A stretch of DNA of 64,000 nt, taken from the NCBI RefSeq assembly GCF_037392515.1, contig NC_090283.1, forward strand, positions 15,623,501-15,687,500, given 5' to 3'. The position numbers were made by a program, and so were the translations under genes. Under the pieces are notes generated by a model. It made no database searches. It saw only the letters and a list, made by a program, of their open reading frames with translations, and had not been told where the DNA came from. Shown one piece after another: positions 21,306-34,381 of this stretch. The first letter of the stretch is position 1, and every line of letters starts with the position of its first letter. This DNA is from Haliotis asinina. Its lineage: Eukaryota > Mollusca > Gastropoda > Lepetellida > Haliotidae.

Positions 21306-22430
21306 ATAACCAACCAGTTAAACATTTCAGATGCCCCCCGTTGCTTGGAGATTGCTAAACTTACCGGAAACTGATACTCATTTTTCATTTCATTTTTCGT
21401 TGAATCGTTGCTCATGATATCAGTCACCACTTTGTCCCCACTCGAATCACTGAATAATGGAACAAACCAGTTTACGGTTTGGAGGACGATTCTTTTCAAT
21501 TTGAACATGCTGCATCGAAGTCAGTGCTCGTGATAGTTTAGTGTCACGGAATTATTTCCACCTATTTGGGCACATTGCACGCTCTCTGTGATCTGGTTAT
21601 TAGAAGTAGGCTGGATGATTCCGGTGTTAAGCGCTACATTCGCTTGGCTCATTGACTTTTAGTGCCTGGTCAATCTTCTTCTGTGGAACACACCAACAAG
21701 TACCGTTTCCTCCCCACTCTGAATGGAACATTATGTCTTTATGAGATATTGGACACTTAACTCTTTACCATGAATAATGGCCACGCTTGTTAACCGGGCT
21801 TAACGTACAGGCAGTCTGGGCTTATTGTATCCAGGCTTATGTTTGACGAAGCAGTATTACGACTTGGACAGGACTCGATAGTCAGGGTTCACATTCATAG
21901 CAGTGAAGAAACCAGAATTGATTTGTCAACGAGGCATGGACTAAAGGCTTGAAGATAATTCCTACTGTTGGGTGAGGTAAGATACATCGGTATTTGGCCA
22001 GAATTGTGTGTTCGGAAGAAAAACATAGAGTGCTTTCAGGCAAAAATTTACGTTCCAATGATAAGGGTGTATATAATGCGCAAAATGTCATTCAGTGGGT
22101 GGATGTTCACAGCGTCAACAATCTGAATGTCATTACGAGGGATAACCCAGTTTGCCCCCAAGGAAGGTTAGTGGTCACATGGGCACTCCCACCAGGTACC
22201 CATTTTCTGCTGAGTGAACAAGAGCAATTTTGGACGAGCTCACTTGCTTAACGTGACTTCATCACATGTGCTTCGTTGTGTGGCAGGAACTATGTACTAG
22301 AATTTCTCAGGAATCAAACTGCCAAAAATGGCAGCCGAGGACATGTTCGAGATCGACGTCACTTAACTTCAGCTCTGTGCACAGGACCAAAATCCACCAC
22401 TTACGAGTACCAAGCAATTATGTTGGATCA
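21306..22430. other. intergenic, no recognised content
   Basis: Mixed sequence with short open frames on both strands; none resembles a known domain and no repeats were noticed. Confidence 0.4.
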
Positions 22431-23243
22431 GTGTTCCGTTGTTCAAAACAACCTTAGCTATGATGAGGTTAGAGTTACGATTACCTTAAGAAAAAGATAC
22501 GCCCGTTGCACAAAACAACCTTAGGACGATCTTAACTCCAAGCTTAGCCGTAACATTAACTAAGGCTGAACTCTTTAGCGCAGGCGTGATTGAAGTGTCA
22601 GTCGTTACCACGTGAATTCAACGTGTCCTGTTGACTCGTTCTGTCTCTGTACACTCTCCGTTTCTTCATACTTCTCTCAATCTCGTTTTATAAAACGCGC
22701 AGGTCAAAGAACCGATCCTTGGGGTACGCCGTACGCAAGATCTAAGGACTGGAAATGTGACCATCAGTGATCACCTATTCATGATGCCTACCTGTGTTTC
22801 GTTGTTCAAAACAACCTTAGCTATGATCAACCTTAAACACTAAATTCAGAGTTACGATCACCTTAAGAAAAAGATACGCCCGTTGCACAAAACAACCCTA
22901 AGGCAACCTTAACTGGGACTCCCAGCCTCAGCCGTAAGCTTATAAGATTGAACTCTTCAGCGGTATAGTAATTTAAGCGCCCCTAGTTACCACGTGAATC
23001 AGCATGTGCAGATGACGCCTTCTCTCAATCTCGTTGTATAATATAAAAAACAGCTACCATATTCCCTTCCCAACCTCAGAGACGCTGGGTCGGACCAACC
23101 TTAGTTATCAACCTTAATTTAAAGTAAGCCGTAGTTAAGTTTGTTTCGTGCAACGGGAGGCTAACCTTAGTAAAGTTCTAAGGTTGCAATCTTAGAGATA
23201 AGGTTGACCTTAAGAGATAAGGTTGTTTTGAACAACGGAGCAC
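22431..23243. mobile_element. nested foldback element
   Basis: GTGTTCCGTTGTTCAAAACA ACCTTA at 22431 is matched inverted at 23218-23243. A second left end starts near 22791, and sequence from both left arms (through CCCGTTGCACAAAACAACC and CTTCTCTCAATCTCGTT) is repeated, so one element appears inserted in another. CCTTA motifs recur in both orientations. No coding frame is present. Confidence 0.7.
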
Positions 23244-23779
23244 AGGTCCTTCTCCCTCTCGTAGTACTAAGGGATTAACTGTCACTCATCTGCAATCAAC
23301 TCCGATGCAAGCTATCCAACCAAACACCCAATCTCTCATGCAACAGAATACCTGAATTCTATCCAGCAAAACATTCACCTACCTATCTGCTCATAAAATC
23401 CTCATAAACAGCATACCATCTATCAACAGACCAAGCAACCACATCTGTCACTCACTCACTCACTCACGCACTCACCCTATTAAAGGAACGAAAGTCTGGC
23501 AGTGTTCCTTCAAATTCGAACTTTTTCAAACCCTGAGCATTTTTCCGGTCGATCTCTCACGCCATTTTCGCTAAATTTATGTGGCATTTCGAACATTTAG
23601 TTCAAAGTAATTGTCTAAGTGGTTGGCTGTGTTTCCACTTTTCTCCGACCTTTTATACTGAAAGGGGAAGTGTGTTAACGTCCGGATTCAATATTTGTAT
23701 AACACATTGTTCTCTGGACAAGCATTAAAAAGTGCTGCAGCTGGGATCGATCTCATACCCCCTGTCCCTGTAATACTCG

Positions 23780-24185
23780 TCCACTATCACTGGAGAAAAG
23801 ACACACACACGCCATTACACCATCAGTTACACCGGCGAACAGCCCCTTACACTGTCATTGGGATACAGACTCATTGTGCTTTACACTGGCCCAAGGACAT
23901 CCAACAAACTCAGAACCCTTTTCACACCATCGTCATCGATATAACGACTCACAGCTATTCACACTACCGGAATATTGAGAAACATACTTACGCTGTCACC
24001 GGTGTAAAGAATTACAACACAAATGGCATACAGAGAAATTTGAATTTAACTACTCACAACTCTCCACAACACCATTGGCATATAGAAAAACTTATACTCA
24101 ACGACTCAGAGCCCTTCACACCACCACTTGCATACAGAGAAACATAATTTAATCTGTCACCGGTATAACGACACAGCTTTAAACA
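23780..24185. repeat. degenerate tandem repeat of about 65-70 bp
   Basis: Phrases such as GGCATACAGAGAAACATA, CTGTCACCGGTATAACGAC and ACTCACAGC recur in the same order five or six times with much drift. Confidence 0.6.
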
Positions 24186-24518
24186 CAACCGTTACTTGTA
24201 GTGTCTGACAGTTTGGAATACAATCTCCCATTTCCCAATCATTGTCTTTCCGCACGCGTTACTTTCATTCTTAGCGCAGCTCTGAGGCTCCAACTCCGGC
24301 TATTTTCTGATCCATATTGACATTTAACCTTTTCATCGTGTGGATATATCTTGTCGACATACTTTGAGCTTTTGAGTCTCCCTTGTCTCGCTCATGAAGT
24401 ATAACGCCACATGTACAGTGAGAGAGAAGTTTTAACTGTACTTGTTACAGGTAAATGCGGATTCTTGGGTCTGATTTACAAGTTCAAATCTTCTGAAATA
24501 AATGACATGTTGAATGCA

Positions 24519-25460
24519 GCAAAGGACAAAGAGAGACAGACAGAGAGAGAGGGAGAGAGAGAGAGAGAGAGAGATAGCGAGAGATTTTTAAAGAGAGAGG
24601 GAGAGAGAAAGAACGAGGTGAAGGGGAGAGTGAGAGGAAGAAAGAGAAGGGAGAGAGGGAGAAATACAGAGAGGGAAAGGAGGGAGGGGAGAGAGAGAGG
24701 GGTGAGGGACAGAAAGGGAGAGAGGGGAGAGAGACAGTGAGAGAGGCAGACAAAGAGAAAGAGTGAAAGGGAGCAGGCAGACAGGGAGACAGAGAGACTG
24801 GGAAAGATTGAATTTGTAAGAGAGAGAGAGGAGACCAGATCGGGCGACTGAAACACCCATATCAAGAGGAAATCAGCCAAAACGAAACATGTCGAAGGGA
24901 GTAGATAACACCGTGAGACAGGCAAAATGAAATATAGAAGGGTTATTGATTAGGATATCACAGAGACAGAAGATGGAACAAACAATCTGAGGGAAAGCGG
25001 GAAATATGGAGTAGGAAACGAAAAGAAAGCACGAAAATGTAGAAAGCAAAAAGAGAGGAATGCAGAAAGTTGGAAGTAAAAGAAATGGGAAATACACAGA
25101 TCGGAGAAAGAGAGAAATACTGAATCAGAGAGAGAGAGGAAGGAAAGAAAGAAAGCGGGAAGGTGAATAAGGGGAAAGGGAAAAATGGAAAGACAGAAAT
25201 TGAAAAGCAGACAAAGTCAGAAACACAAAAAGAGAGTAAGAGGAAAATAGAGAAAAGGTAAAGCGGAAAAAAGTAAATGCTACAAAAACAGTAAGTGGAA
25301 AAATAGAGAAAGTGGATCGGACAGAAACACAGAAAGTGGGAGCATAAAATAGGGGAAATGCAGACTGATAAAACACAAAGCGTAGAAAAACGTGGCACAT
25401 ACGAAACAGAGAAAGTGAGAAGTACAGGAGAGAAAGAAAGGGAACTTAAAAATACAGAAA
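24519..25460. repeat. long purine-rich tract
   Basis: From 24519 to about 24840 the + strand is nearly all A and G (GAGA and GGGAGAGA). It continues to 25460 as less regular purine-rich sequence with GAAAG-type units. It yields many spurious Arg/Glu and Ser/Leu open frames. Confidence 0.9.
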
Positions 25461-25469
25461 CAGGTTTAT

Positions 25470-26215
25470 CATGTCTACAACCATTTTACTCCAAAATTAA
25501 AATTTCCAAAATTTCCAAAATTTACTCCAAACCGATTCGTCCGTCCCACAATCGTCGGCTTTAATGTAGGACATCGACATCAACAATAAAACAACATCTT
25601 ATATTTGTATACTGGTATTGTGCCCATGGGAGAGCTATGTTGTGAATTGGGTTCAGTGTGTATGAGGCCTGGATGAGTCCCGTCATAATCTCCTCCATCA
25701 GATGATTCACAGCTCTCGCTCAATAAACGTCAACGAGGGACTTTCGCCGAGTCGAGAGACCATTTATCACAAGTCATAAAAAGAATGTATTTCCTTAACC
25801 AATGCTTGTCGATGTATGCGGGGATTAATTAACGCCGGACAAACCGGAACAGACCAGTTATGAAATAACGGTAAACGTGTTAATATATCTCGGTCTTATT
25901 GGAGTAAATTGTTGCTGTCTGGGTGGTGTATGATTTCATTTTGTAAATCGTGTCGAAGACATACCAGACAGTCCAGGAACTAGTTCAATATTAATGACTG
26001 GTGTTTGATACCAACTATTACAGCCGTCCGTACGTTTGTCCTGAAGTAGGTTGATAACTTAAAGAGAATATTACAGTATTACAGTCAGCTGTGACTTTAG
26101 CCATTTCGCGTTCTGATTACCATTTACAGCAAAACACCAATTATTTCTTTATATCCATCAGCTCGGTATATGTTATAAGAACGTGGTTTTAAGGTATATT
26201 TCTTATAACCCGTTT
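25470..26215. other. intergenic, no recognised content
   Basis: Unique-looking sequence without recognisable exons or repeats. Confidence 0.4.
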
Positions 26216-26218
26216 TTT

Positions 26219-26219
<1 letters not shown>

Positions 26220-26306
<87 letters not shown>

Positions 26307-26316
26307 ACACACACCC
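26220..26316. repeat. (AC)n microsatellite
   Basis: About 48 CA units with one AT interruption near 26301. Confidence 0.97.
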
Positions 26317-26711
26317 CAAATAAAAAACAAAAAAAACCCCGTACTGTTATTAAAGTATGTGTGATGTGCATACGTATTTTTCTGGGAATGAGTGAGCAGG
26401 TGTATATGTGTACGTGACAGATGAATATTTAGTCATGGGGTAGTTAGATGGGTGAGTTGGTAAGTGAATGAACAATGGTTGTTTTGCGTGCATAAAAACT
26501 ATGAATTCATGAGACGTTTTATGGATAACAACTTTTGGTATTCTTTAAACGAGGTTTTAGAGCAGTATTGGTCCTTCGTCAGGAGAATATGGATGGAACA
26601 GTACTTTTCTCTGAAGCGTCGTACAAAGAATGAAACGAAGTTGTTACCCATAAAACGAGTATGTGTTATGCATTCACGTTTGTTCGGCTTCTAAAAGCCT
26701 TTCAAAACTGC

Positions 26712-26729
26712 ATACTACTACTACTACTT

Positions 26730-26788
<59 letters not shown>
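26712..26788. repeat. (ACT)n microsatellite
   Basis: About 25 ACT units with one TCC interruption near 26729; the matching poly-Thr frame is not coding. Confidence 0.97.
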
Positions 26789-26799
26789 GAGTTTAGTTG

Positions 26800-29785
26800 G
26801 ATATGTCGCCGCTTTCAGCGATATCCGAGCAATATAGTTCGTTGGATCACTAACCTGGCGCCATTCTGTTAGTTACTGTCACATGTCATATTACAATCAG
26901 CTTCAGGACTGGTTCTGCCAGTCAGACAACCAACAATGCGTAATAAATTAATCAAACTTCCCACTCAATTTTTCACTCCCTCACTCATGTGACCATTAAC
27001 ACCCAACCATCCAGTCACTCATTCACTCACAATAAGTAAACACCCACCAGTTCACTCACACTCAATAAGTAAACACCGACCCGCTCACTCACTCACTTAC
27101 TCACACACTCACAATGAGTAAGAGCGTCTGTTGGTCACACGGGATACTGCGTGCCTGCTCCTCCTCTTAGTATACATGTCACACTATAACTCGTGGACTG
27201 ATGACTTGTTACACACAATCACGCATGAAATGCTATGCGCGTTTCTTCCGAAGTTGAGTATATAAGCAGTACAGACACTCTATCTTAAACAACAATTTAT
27301 TCATAACTTAAACGTTGTACTTTATACAATCAACGAAGCACTCCATGCATAGATTAAACATTTTCATAGCAACATGTCCATCCTCAATCACTCACGGTGT
27401 GTCTCCATTCCACTCGGATAATCACAACAGGCCCGACTGTAAATAACCGTAATTTTAAGTATGCGCATGCGCGAAGAAATACTCTGTTGAACTCAGATAG
27501 ATGTTCAGAGAGATTGTAGCTGTGACACCACTTCCGGAACGAGTATTTCGTGGCGATTGGTCCAGGGTGTTTATCATGATGCAATGGAGATACACCACGT
27601 AGGAAAATGGAGAATGGGGCATTTCAAAACAAACAAAGTGAACACTTTTAAGATAAACCTTTTTAAGTACAAAAGGTTTGATTAACTGCAACTCTAAAAG
27701 TAGAAGTTCACCAGAATTACCCTAGCTATGGAAAAATCGCTTTGCGTACAACGCAGAGTTGATACCAAAGAATATTCTGTGTTTAATATATGGATCAATA
27801 ATGTAACATGAATTATATATTTTATATTATATGATTTATACTTATTTATACTTATAGAATCATTAAGTAAGATTACTACGTTTTTTCACACAAAACTCTC
27901 AGTCCCATCACGAAAACGTGTTATTTGTTAGAATTTATTCTAATTTAGAAGCTCCGATACTTTGATTTTCTTAAATGGTTTTAAGACATTGACACTACTA
28001 CGATTGCCATACCAAACATGTTTTGACTGTCATTTGTGACACAGACACGAAAACAAATGATTGTTCTCGAACTGTTACAGGATTTCTTTGCCATATACGT
28101 CTTGGATGGAATAAATCATGAGCACATGGGTTTGAGTTCTTTATGATCTTTTCTGATAGTGTGAGTTGAAATCCCGAATGTAAATCAACCCATAAAAGTA
28201 CTAGAATTATTAAATCTAGACTCACTTTCTAAAATGCAGTCTCCGCTCTTTGATTTCAACATTTTATTCAACTACATGAATTCATATTTGCCGGCCTGTA
28301 AAAGGGAAAGGCCTCTTGTGCTGCAGGCAGTTTTCCATTAATCTCATGAACAGCTGGTCCTGACAAACGAAAATAATCAAGGAAGATTCCAAGTCAAAAT
28401 CACACGTTTCTGATACACCTAAGGGACATAACTCTGCAAGATGGCAGAAACAGTAGATTCAGATCACTGGAACACCTGTGTCCCCTTAACAATTCATAAA
28501 TCAAGACAAGATTTTAGGGTATATTATAAATATTACAGTATATTTATCCATATCACATTAAACAAAAACAGAATAAATAACACATATATATGTATATGTA
28601 TATCATTATAACATACTCTGATCATTTCTCTGCGTTCATAGACGCTTGAACGATTCTGAAGGCGAGATGTATACACAAAGTTGTTAACCTTAAGACTGAA
28701 GATATCAAGACACAGACTACCAATCACACATCACATACATTTTGACATAAATGAAGGCTATATCCACATGTGTGTGCTTCCTGAATTCACCAAGAAATAC
28801 GAAATACGTCGCGTGAAAGACGTGAAAGGTTAAGTGATACCTTATTCCATTTTGACAGTCATTTGATGCCATTTTGATGTCATTTGCCACAAGCAGTAAC
28901 CATGTCATTGCACTAAGCCGAACGGATTTCAGTGTCGCAACTGTTATAACCCAGCAGAGAGCTTGTCCCTATCATTCAGCAACACGCAGGTATTCACAAA
29001 ACGTTCTAACAGCCCCTCAAACATTTCTCAAGGTCATCTGTAACGTCAAATGTTACGTCAATCGATTTATCAATCGATTGCGCTTGTCAGTAATTCTCGA
29101 GTTTGTGTACTCTGCATCTCTCCATTGCCCGTATCCAAGTAACAGGTTCCAGCGAAGGCAATCAGCAAATGCTCTGAGCCAGTGATTGCACAAACTACAT
29201 GGCGAAAAACGCAATATTTCTCGTGCGGTATGTACCGAGCATTGCCATCGGCTCCAGACACTGCTTCACTGTTAGAGAGTGGTAGGCTTCGCACACACCG
29301 CTGCACGGAGTAACCCAATTCATAGACTGCTTTAAAGTAGACATGAGTCTCTCCTAGACAATTTAAGCAATCGGAGGTAATGGCAGAACAGGTAATGGCG
29401 GTGTATATAAATCCATTGACGATGGAAATATCCGAGCGGTATACCAAATGCCAGAGGGCATTTATCTCCCTCCACATGTAAAACAGCTTTCATACGTAAA
29501 TTATAATGTTTTCGGGGAGTTTAACTTTTTATCAATATGTTCAAGTAACAGGGAGCCTTGATGCTATAAACGTCTTTTATGCAACATTGTTGAGACAATG
29601 CGATATCCAAGTACAACCAGACGACAGCTTTAGATTGTGTTCCCAGGTAAATAGGTGCACTTCGCCTTGAGTGACGGGAGGTGTGTTAACTCTTCTCATG
29701 TGAATATTCAGATCAAATAATTTGTCGCCAAACGCACCTAGAAATTACAAAGGATTTAGTTAAGTACCCTCAGACAATCTCAAAG
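26800..29785. other. gene-poor stretch
   Basis: CACTCACT-type simple sequence lies at 26985-27120. Overlapping open frames of about 100-135 codons on opposite strands at 28874-29477 show no recognisable domain and no clear splice sites. I cannot support a gene here. Confidence 0.4.
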
Positions 29786-29789
29786 TTGA

Positions 29790-29936
29790 ATGAGCCCCGA
29801 TCTTAACGCCTTCGAGCAACAAATGGGCCTTGCTGCACTGTACCTGACCCTTCAGAGGATGAGGAAGGTGACTGGGGGTATGAGGAGGAGAGTGCTGGCT
29901 GCCGTACAGTCACACAGAAGTTACACTCGGCATTGA
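29790..29936 (+). pseudogene. Tc1-like transposase C-terminal remnant
   Basis: A 48-codon frame starts MSPDLNAFEQ and ends MRRRVLAAVQSHRSYTRH with TGA at 29934-29936. SPDLN-x-x-E is the block carrying the third acidic residue of the Tc1 DD34E triad. The MRRR...YTR end is typical of Tc1-family C-termini. The region between is shortened and an in-frame stop lies just upstream, so this is a dead fragment. No flanking TIRs were identified. Confidence 0.6.
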
Positions 29937-30471
29937 CCTTGAATCATGGACCACACGGAAAGTTACATTTTGAACGTTCACATTCACAAATGAATTCAAC
30001 ATTTAACATTCCAGGGACATGTTTGTACACACATGATTTTGCATGAAAATCAGTGTTTTGTTCAAAATGAGCAATTATCGTCACAAAATCAACATGTATT
30101 CCAATAATTTTGCTGTTTTCCCATCGGGATCACCTTGAAAGGTTTGTGTACTTGTTGAAAACCTGTCAATGAAAAAAAAATATACAAAGGTGCTTACTTA
30201 AATTCTTTCTGTATATGAAAAATATTAAAAACTTGTAATACGCATAAACGAACATCCGAAATGAAGACAAAATACACATATACATCAGTTAAATACGCAT
30301 ATCCATGTATGATCAAGTAAATGATTTTGAGATATTGTAAACATTTTCTCTCGATTGTAGAGGTTTGGTCAAACAGTGATTGAATGTTCTGATATATCCA
30401 ATAGAATTACACTGAAAACACTTTTGGTGTATGATTGTCAGTTGTTTGATAATGCTGTGGAGTCGTGTGCA

Positions 30472-30640
30472 TAGAGCTCAGGTCGCAAATCAGTTGAGGT
30501 TAAGCAAAGAGCGCGGGAAGTGCCTGACGAGATCGTGGTTACCCAGCCTCCGTCCTGAGAGTTTATAACACTTCAGCCCTATCTCACAGCGATCCGCATG
30601 TGACACCCAGCAGAAAATGGGTACCCGGTGGGACAAGTCA
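30472..30640 (+). mobile_element. probable 5S rRNA-derived SINE
   Basis: TTGAGGTTAAGCAAAGAGCG CGGGAAGTGCCTG resembles the internal promoter region of 5S rRNA (GTTAAGCAACG...GG...AGTACCTGG). The body continues GTTACCCAGCCTCCGTCCTG to GGGTACCCGGTGGGAC. It is too diverged to be a functional 5S gene. The assignment is from pattern only. Confidence 0.42.
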
Positions 30641-32340
30641 TATGGTTTTTTTTCACGTTTTGAACATGCCCCTTTGTGGTGCGGCTTATTACGTGGTATA
30701 AGTGCCCTTTTTTTGTTAAAAAAGGTACATTTGGACACTTATTCATGTTTAACCAAGGACCATTTCCCCAATTACACACACAATATTTAACACCGTGGCT
30801 TTAATCAATGGGGAATGCTTAAGATACACGCACAAGATTAAAAAATGTAAATCCTTTACGTTTTTTTTCATTCATGCAGTTTTCCGATATGATCAAGAGC
30901 AAAACGTTGGCAACATTGAGGTATTTTCTGAAATTCAAGATGTAACTTAATAACTATATTACGAGTGCTGTGCCCTTGCTGTCTTTTGACCATTTCCTAT
31001 ACCTCGAGATAGGTAATCTTTATGGCCTTCGTCTTTTAAAACCTAATTAGTCCCTGTATCCTGCGTATTTCTGACAAAAACAGCCATGCAGAATGGCTGT
31101 ACTGTTGCCTAGTAACCTTTATCGAAAATCTTTAGGATTCATGAACGTTTAAAAGTACATGCAGATGTTTGGGACAAAAATGCAATTCTGGCATTTCTGA
31201 GGACAAAAATCCACATCTCAGATAGCTACTAATGGCAAATTTAGAGCATATTTGGAGAGGAAAGATATTCTGCAGAAGAGGGATAGAACTGGCGAAATGA
31301 TGTAAGTGGATGTCTAAAAGTCGACAGTGACCGTACTTTACGAATGGGTCATGCACGTATTTTCTCTACTGCAACATGAACACAAATGTGTACTCAAACT
31401 ACTTTCATACACGACGGCAGGTGACATACGCTAAGGACTTCCCTGGTCCTTCAATGAAAGTGTGAATCATTTAATAATATTATGCTATTGTCTAGACGTT
31501 AAGATTCACACCCACATTTCGTTAGGTTCGAATGTTTTCATAAGATTATTTAAGTTTAGCATGCGCGGAATGACATGGCATTAGACGGTAAGCATTTTAC
31601 ACAATATTCCTGGGATGCCAGAGGCAGTACGTGAAAAAGTCGATTGGCCCGAATCGGAAAATTAAAAAAAAATATTTTTAATGCATGCCATAACACAATT
31701 TCAAACGTTTATGTAAGTAATTTTGTGAGGACATGATACTATCTCTATTCTAAATTAGACATGACAAAAGAAGATACCCGGCATTTAGTATTAATAAGCC
31801 CTGCATGGCAAATAGCCACAAAGGATACCAGGAAAATGAATATGAAAATTAAAAATATGCTCCTTATTATCAAAAGTTACGGAATAGTAAGGGGATAGTA
31901 AAACAGAATAGTTGTCCTATTTAATACATACAACCTGTTCACCTACTTATTAAATACGTTTGGAGAAAATATGATAAAATCTCCACGAACATATAAGGAA
32001 ATTTGTCTCCTAAATCCAAAATATAAAATATTTCCGAAATATGGAACTAAGACATCAATTATGGTGGGTAATATCATGTCATTATGAATGATTTACTTTT
32101 GGCATGTCGTCTTAAAAGTGAGCACACGAGGATTCTTCCAAATACTGTATACAAAATACACGTCCATTACACAAAAAATAATCATGTGGTTTTTGTCTTT
32201 GGTGAACAGTATATACTGAAACATTTGTAGGAAAGGAAAAACGGAGTTTAGTACATACCTTTCAAAGGAAAATAATCATTAGAATATGTATAAGAAATGA
32301 TATATTTTAACCCCTTGTACTAAAGTTGTATACAGAGGTT
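30641..32340. other. intergenic, no recognised content
   Basis: AT-rich sequence; I see no exon, RNA gene or repeat. Confidence 0.4.
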
Positions 32341-32452
32341 AGAACAGTAAACTGCAGGGACCACGTCCTAGAACAGTAAACTTCACGGGCGACGTCCTAG
32401 AACAGTAAACTGCAGGGCCCACGTCCTAGAACAGTAAACTGCACGGAACATG
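32341..32452. repeat. 29-bp tandem repeat, four copies
   Basis: Copies of AGAACAGTAAACTGCAGGGA CCACGTCCT start at 32341, 32370, 32399 and 32428. Confidence 0.93.
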
Positions 32453-33049
32453 TAAGCCTTATTGAGAGTCAGGATCTAAAATGTTTTAAATAGTGGGTGA
32501 GAGTGCACGTTCTTACATGCTCAATGGTAGTTCGAAAAATGGCTTCTGAACAAACTATTTGGATTAACTCCCCTTCAACACCAGAAAGGGACAATTCAAA
32601 TCAAATATAGTTTCGATCAGTGTGAAAAAATGAAAATGAAAAACAGCTACCAATAAACAAAAACAATAAGAACAAGTTTCAAAAACACACAGATCAATAT
32701 GTTGGTTTTTGGCAATATACACATGCAATACCAAATTTCAGCAGCCTACAATGTCTGCAGAAAATACTTCAACGTCTTTAGAGGAAGGCATTGAGAGATC
32801 TTCAAAGGCTGCAAGACCTACTGTAACATGTTACATCAATAAGTGACAAATCCTTAAGTGCCAAATACATCGGTGCTTTAAGTACATGCTTTTGTGCAGG
32901 AAATCATTATGACAACTGAACACAAATGTGAGCTAAGCTTGGAGTGAAGCAGCGCTTCTCATGAACACAGGATGGTTACTTTACACAAGGCAGATACCGG
33001 TAAAGATCCTAGTCCATGCATACGATCACTATCATCAATCATCGTCTCA

Positions 33050-33235
33050 TAACTGAGACCCGTGAAGATTCGGGTTTGAACTGATCTTCAGTAACCCATC
33101 AATGTTAGATGCAATTAACATGTCAGCCTATCCCAGTTGCGTAAAAGGTTGCTCATGATTTTGATCACTGGATTATACCAATAAAACCGTCATATATCTG
33201 GAATATTGCTGACTGCGGCGTTAAATAATAAACCA
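33050..33235 (+). mobile_element. long-head SINE (family 2)
   Basis: GACCCGTGAAGATTCGGGTT, CTTCAGTAACCC, TTTTGATCACTGGATTATAC and ATATCTGGAATATTGCTGAC TGCGGCG match the family in order; the middle is diverged. Confidence 0.75.
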
Positions 33236-33522
33236 AATAACCAATCTTAATTGAGACATGGCTCCTGGCAAAGAACATAATGTTTACAACCGATGGATGT
33301 TCATACAAAAGGTTAAATTCATACATGTATATAAACAGCGGGGAAAAGAGAGCATCAACATTTGTCAAATCGTGAAGGAAAGACATTATTCTGTTGTGAT
33401 GCATTAGAAATTGGTAAAAGGGTTTTCGACCGTAAATGTGCAGGCTTTCTCTTTCTCCAGACTAACACCGTCTTGATAACATTCACAATTGCCTTTTTGT
33501 TAAATACGTTCTTTTCCCCAGG

Positions 33523-33840
33523 AGTTTATCAGACATGTGTGTGAACCTTCAGTATGACCATAACCAGTCAAGACACGTAATAAAGACACTGTGAGATTTA
33601 ACTTCAGAATTTGATCAGTGATGTCTTCGCCCATGGAGCTCCAACGCCATGAAAGCAACGGAAAGGGTGTCACTGAATGTCGAGACACCGGATCTGTCAT
33701 TTTACATCAGTCTTCTTCCAAGCACACTACTTCAAAGTCTAATCTACGACCATCAATGGAACAAATCTGTCAGTCTCCCGGCAACACAGCACTGCTTGCA
33801 TGCCTTCAAGAAACTCAGTGGCACTGCTTCTAAGGTATAG
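33523..33840 (+). other. possible unassigned exon(s)
   Basis: A strong acceptor-like tract (CGTTCTTTTCCCCAG) ends at 33522. A frame from 33649 reads VSLNVETPDLSFYISLLPST and on to TASKV, stop at 33838. Composition is more gene-like than the flanks. I recognise no domain, and frames on both strands overlap. Confidence 0.22.
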
Positions 33841-34004
33841 GCACGTTTAATGGATTGTATGATGGTATTATTTTATTGGAACCAAACGGTACCAGTTTCA
33901 TGCTACTGTCCATAGTCCTAAAAAAAACTGACTTATACTCTCTCGGAGGGATATTACGTGTTAGTGTATCACTGTGCGCGGGTAGATCTATGCGCTAGGA
34001 AACC

Positions 34005-34381
34005 TCATGATGCTGCTATTATGGAAACTGTCAACAATGGAAGAAGAGCCAGCATGTTCCATTTAGCCGACGAGGGGGCTCCGGACCCCGGGTAAAGGCA
34101 CTTCTGGTATATGAACCCCGGGGTGGACGTGCATACATGTTCTGGATCGCAGCAGTCACGCGTCAAGACGCAGTTCTCCCAGTACGGGGAACAGCAACGG
34201 AAGTTGACGCCGCAGTCGAGGCCTTCTCTGCAGTGGTAGTCGAAGACGCAGGTCTGGTTGAGGGAGCTCCTGGTGCAGCGGTAGTCTGTCCCTTCGTGCG
34301 CAAGGTAGCAGTTCTTGCTGCAGCAGTCTTTGTTTCTCGAGCATACCTCGTTGGACCAGTGGCACTGTTCCCTGCGATATG
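34005..34381 (-). CDS. 16-cysteine GPI-anchored surface protein, terminal exon (copy A)
   Basis: A terminal exon of 125 codons follows a TCTTACATTACAG acceptor (phase 1) and ends with TGA at 34005-34007. The 16 Cys are spaced C-x6-C-x5-CC-x3-C-x10-C-x8-C-x5-C-x5-C-x5-CC-x6-C-x5-CC-x5-C-x10-C. The first six and last six Cys each have inhibitor-cystine-knot-like order (C-C-CC-C-C), with a four-Cys stretch between them. After the GFIYQKCLYPG block there is a small-residue stretch (SSA) and a hydrophobic end, as in GPI-anchor signals. The same architecture occurs in copy B (42967-45457), so the two are paralogues. ICK folds occur in many secreted proteins including venom peptides; the apparent membrane anchor argues for a surface protein, not a venom. 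Signal-peptide and linker exons were not located. I do not recognise the family. A TTTATT (AATAAA on this strand) at 33872-33877 is a possible polyA signal. Confidence 0.7.

Noticed and set aside
24411-25400. Arg/Glu-rich and Ser/Leu-rich open frames
   Set aside because: Low-complexity products of the purine tract on both strands.
26124-26371. Val/Cys repeat frames
   Set aside because: Translations of the CA microsatellite.
28874-29477. Overlapping opposite-strand frames of 103 and 135 codons
   Set aside because: No domain, no clear splice sites, and both strands are equally open; not enough to call a gene.
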